Positions 63,870-64,000 of a stretch of 64,000 nucleotides of DNA are shown here, piece after piece. The translations under genes were made by a program, and so were the position numbers. The DNA comes from Auanema rhodensis. Its lineage: Eukaryota > Nematoda > Chromadorea > Rhabditida > Rhabditidae. The stretch lies in the NCBI GenBank assembly GCA_964057225.1, contig OZ059897.1:21204001-21268000 (forward strand). Reading direction: 5' to 3'. Within the stretch, counting starts at the first letter, position 1. Every line of letters begins with the position of its first letter. The notes beneath the pieces were generated by a model, which saw only the letters and a program-made list of their open reading frames with translations, did not search any database and had not been told where the DNA came from.

Positions 63870-64000
63870 ACTATACTACATTGAGAAACGCTTAATACAC
63901 AAATTAGTTATGATCGTTTGAAAAATGATGCATTAGTGTATGTTGAGTTTCCATGTACACTCAACATTGCTTCCAAAAACATTTTGACAAAAATTTTTTC
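63870..64000 (+). repeat. Partial monomer at the window edge
   Basis: The first 131 bases of another unit, CTTAAT type with private ACACAAATTAG. It runs to the window end inside TTTTTTC, so the array continues beyond. Confidence 0.95.

Larger units (their letters stand above)
1..64000 (+). repeat. 351-bp satellite DNA array filling the window
   Basis: A unit beginning ACTATACTAC recurs at 1, 352, 703, 1054 and so on to 63870, always in the same orientation. There are 182 complete monomers and one 131-bp partial copy. I followed the phase across the window: it is exactly 351 bp except in seven shortened monomers, whose deletions sum to 13 bp and fully explain the observed phase at the end. 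Monomers differ by scattered substitutions shared in classes, not by random noise alone. Composition is about 32% G+C, with 12-13 CpG per unit. Nothing else interrupts the array. All six reading frames are closed by stops within the consensus monomer, and because 351 is divisible by three this holds in every copy. Long, homogeneous, single-orientation arrays of this kind are typical of eukaryotic heterochromatin. The species and satellite name are unknown to me. Confidence 0.99.
46682..64000 (+). repeat. Divergent right-hand satellite subfamily
   Basis: From 46682 many monomers carry the trio TTTTTAAGGC (T185), GATGGACAATG (G200) and ATTATTTC (T227), separately or together, and I saw none of these three to the left. 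Private substitutions are more frequent, five of the seven deletions lie here, and ATCGAG, ACGAAAATT, G142 and AACCTATATC become common. G200 occurs without T185 or T227 in some units (for example 60360). A few left-type monomers persist (46682 and 48430 with A10; 48086 with C40/C107). This reads as an older or less homogenised part of the array. Confidence 0.88.

Noticed and set aside
1-64000. Long coding repeat, since 351 is 117 codons
   Set aside because: I checked the consensus unit in all three forward frames and for reverse stops in each frame; every frame is closed, so no reading frame can cross a monomer.
1-64000. CRISPR array
   Set aside because: Repeats are 351 bp with no variable spacers; the whole unit is conserved, and no cas genes are present.
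1-64000. Ribosomal DNA, telomere repeat or a known gene cluster
   Set aside because: There is no GC-rich conserved RNA sequence, no short telomeric motif run and no coding stretch.

Overview
The whole 64 kb window is one uninterrupted array of satellite DNA. A 351-bp, AT-rich unit (113 G+C of 351 in the first copy by hand count, about 32%) repeats head to tail in one orientation. There are 182 complete monomers plus a 131-bp partial copy at the right edge. I found no protein gene, RNA gene, transposon, unrelated spacer or inversion. Both window edges lie inside the array, so its true ends and flanks are not seen. Monomer phase here is arbitrary: I start each unit at ACTATAC, which falls at position 1.

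The period is very strict. Coordinates follow 1+351(k-1) until about 37.3 kb. Seven monomers carry small deletions (six of 1 bp, one of 7 bp), and these 13 bp account for the whole phase shift at the right end. No insertions were seen. An array this long and regular points to a eukaryote and probably to (peri)centromeric or other heterochromatin. CpG is not depleted (12-13 per monomer against roughly 9 expected from composition), which argues against a heavily CpG-methylated vertebrate or plant genome and fits an insect, nematode or similar invertebrate. I do not recognise the satellite family by name.

Monomers fall into variant classes defined by offsets within the unit (1-351). D: C72, T96, A188, A260. 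N: A10. A: A14 with T24/A25. H: A20, C107, T152 (often), creating AAGCTT. R: C40 and C107. ggc: G299. gaagtg: G263. 308G: G308. g143: G143. g142: G142. A right-hand trio is T185+G200+T227. Classes recur in fixed orders, giving local higher-order repeats (HORs) of 2, 3, 5, 6, 7 and 8/9 monomers.

Layout: 1-4563, two copies of a 6-mer; 4564-10881, mixed R, D and N units; 10882-18252, mostly D-N dimers; 18253-26676, H/R blocks ending in a duplicated 5-mer; 26677-31941, D-N-A order with a marked 702-bp duplication; 31942-37206, a 6-mer and its 5-monomer derivative; 37207-42119, a 3-mer/6-mer HOR; 42120-46681, shuffled units; 46682-64000, a distinct and more divergent subfamily holding five of the seven deletions and three further HOR systems.

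Each monomer contains several inverted repeats, the largest a 58-bp imperfect hairpin, and an A/T-tract block likely to be curved. Variation inside a short stem at offsets 11-27 mostly preserves pairing, which is the best hint of structure beyond sequence homogenisation. The array reads as a product of repeated unequal exchange and gene conversion, with hybrid monomers marking exchange junctions.
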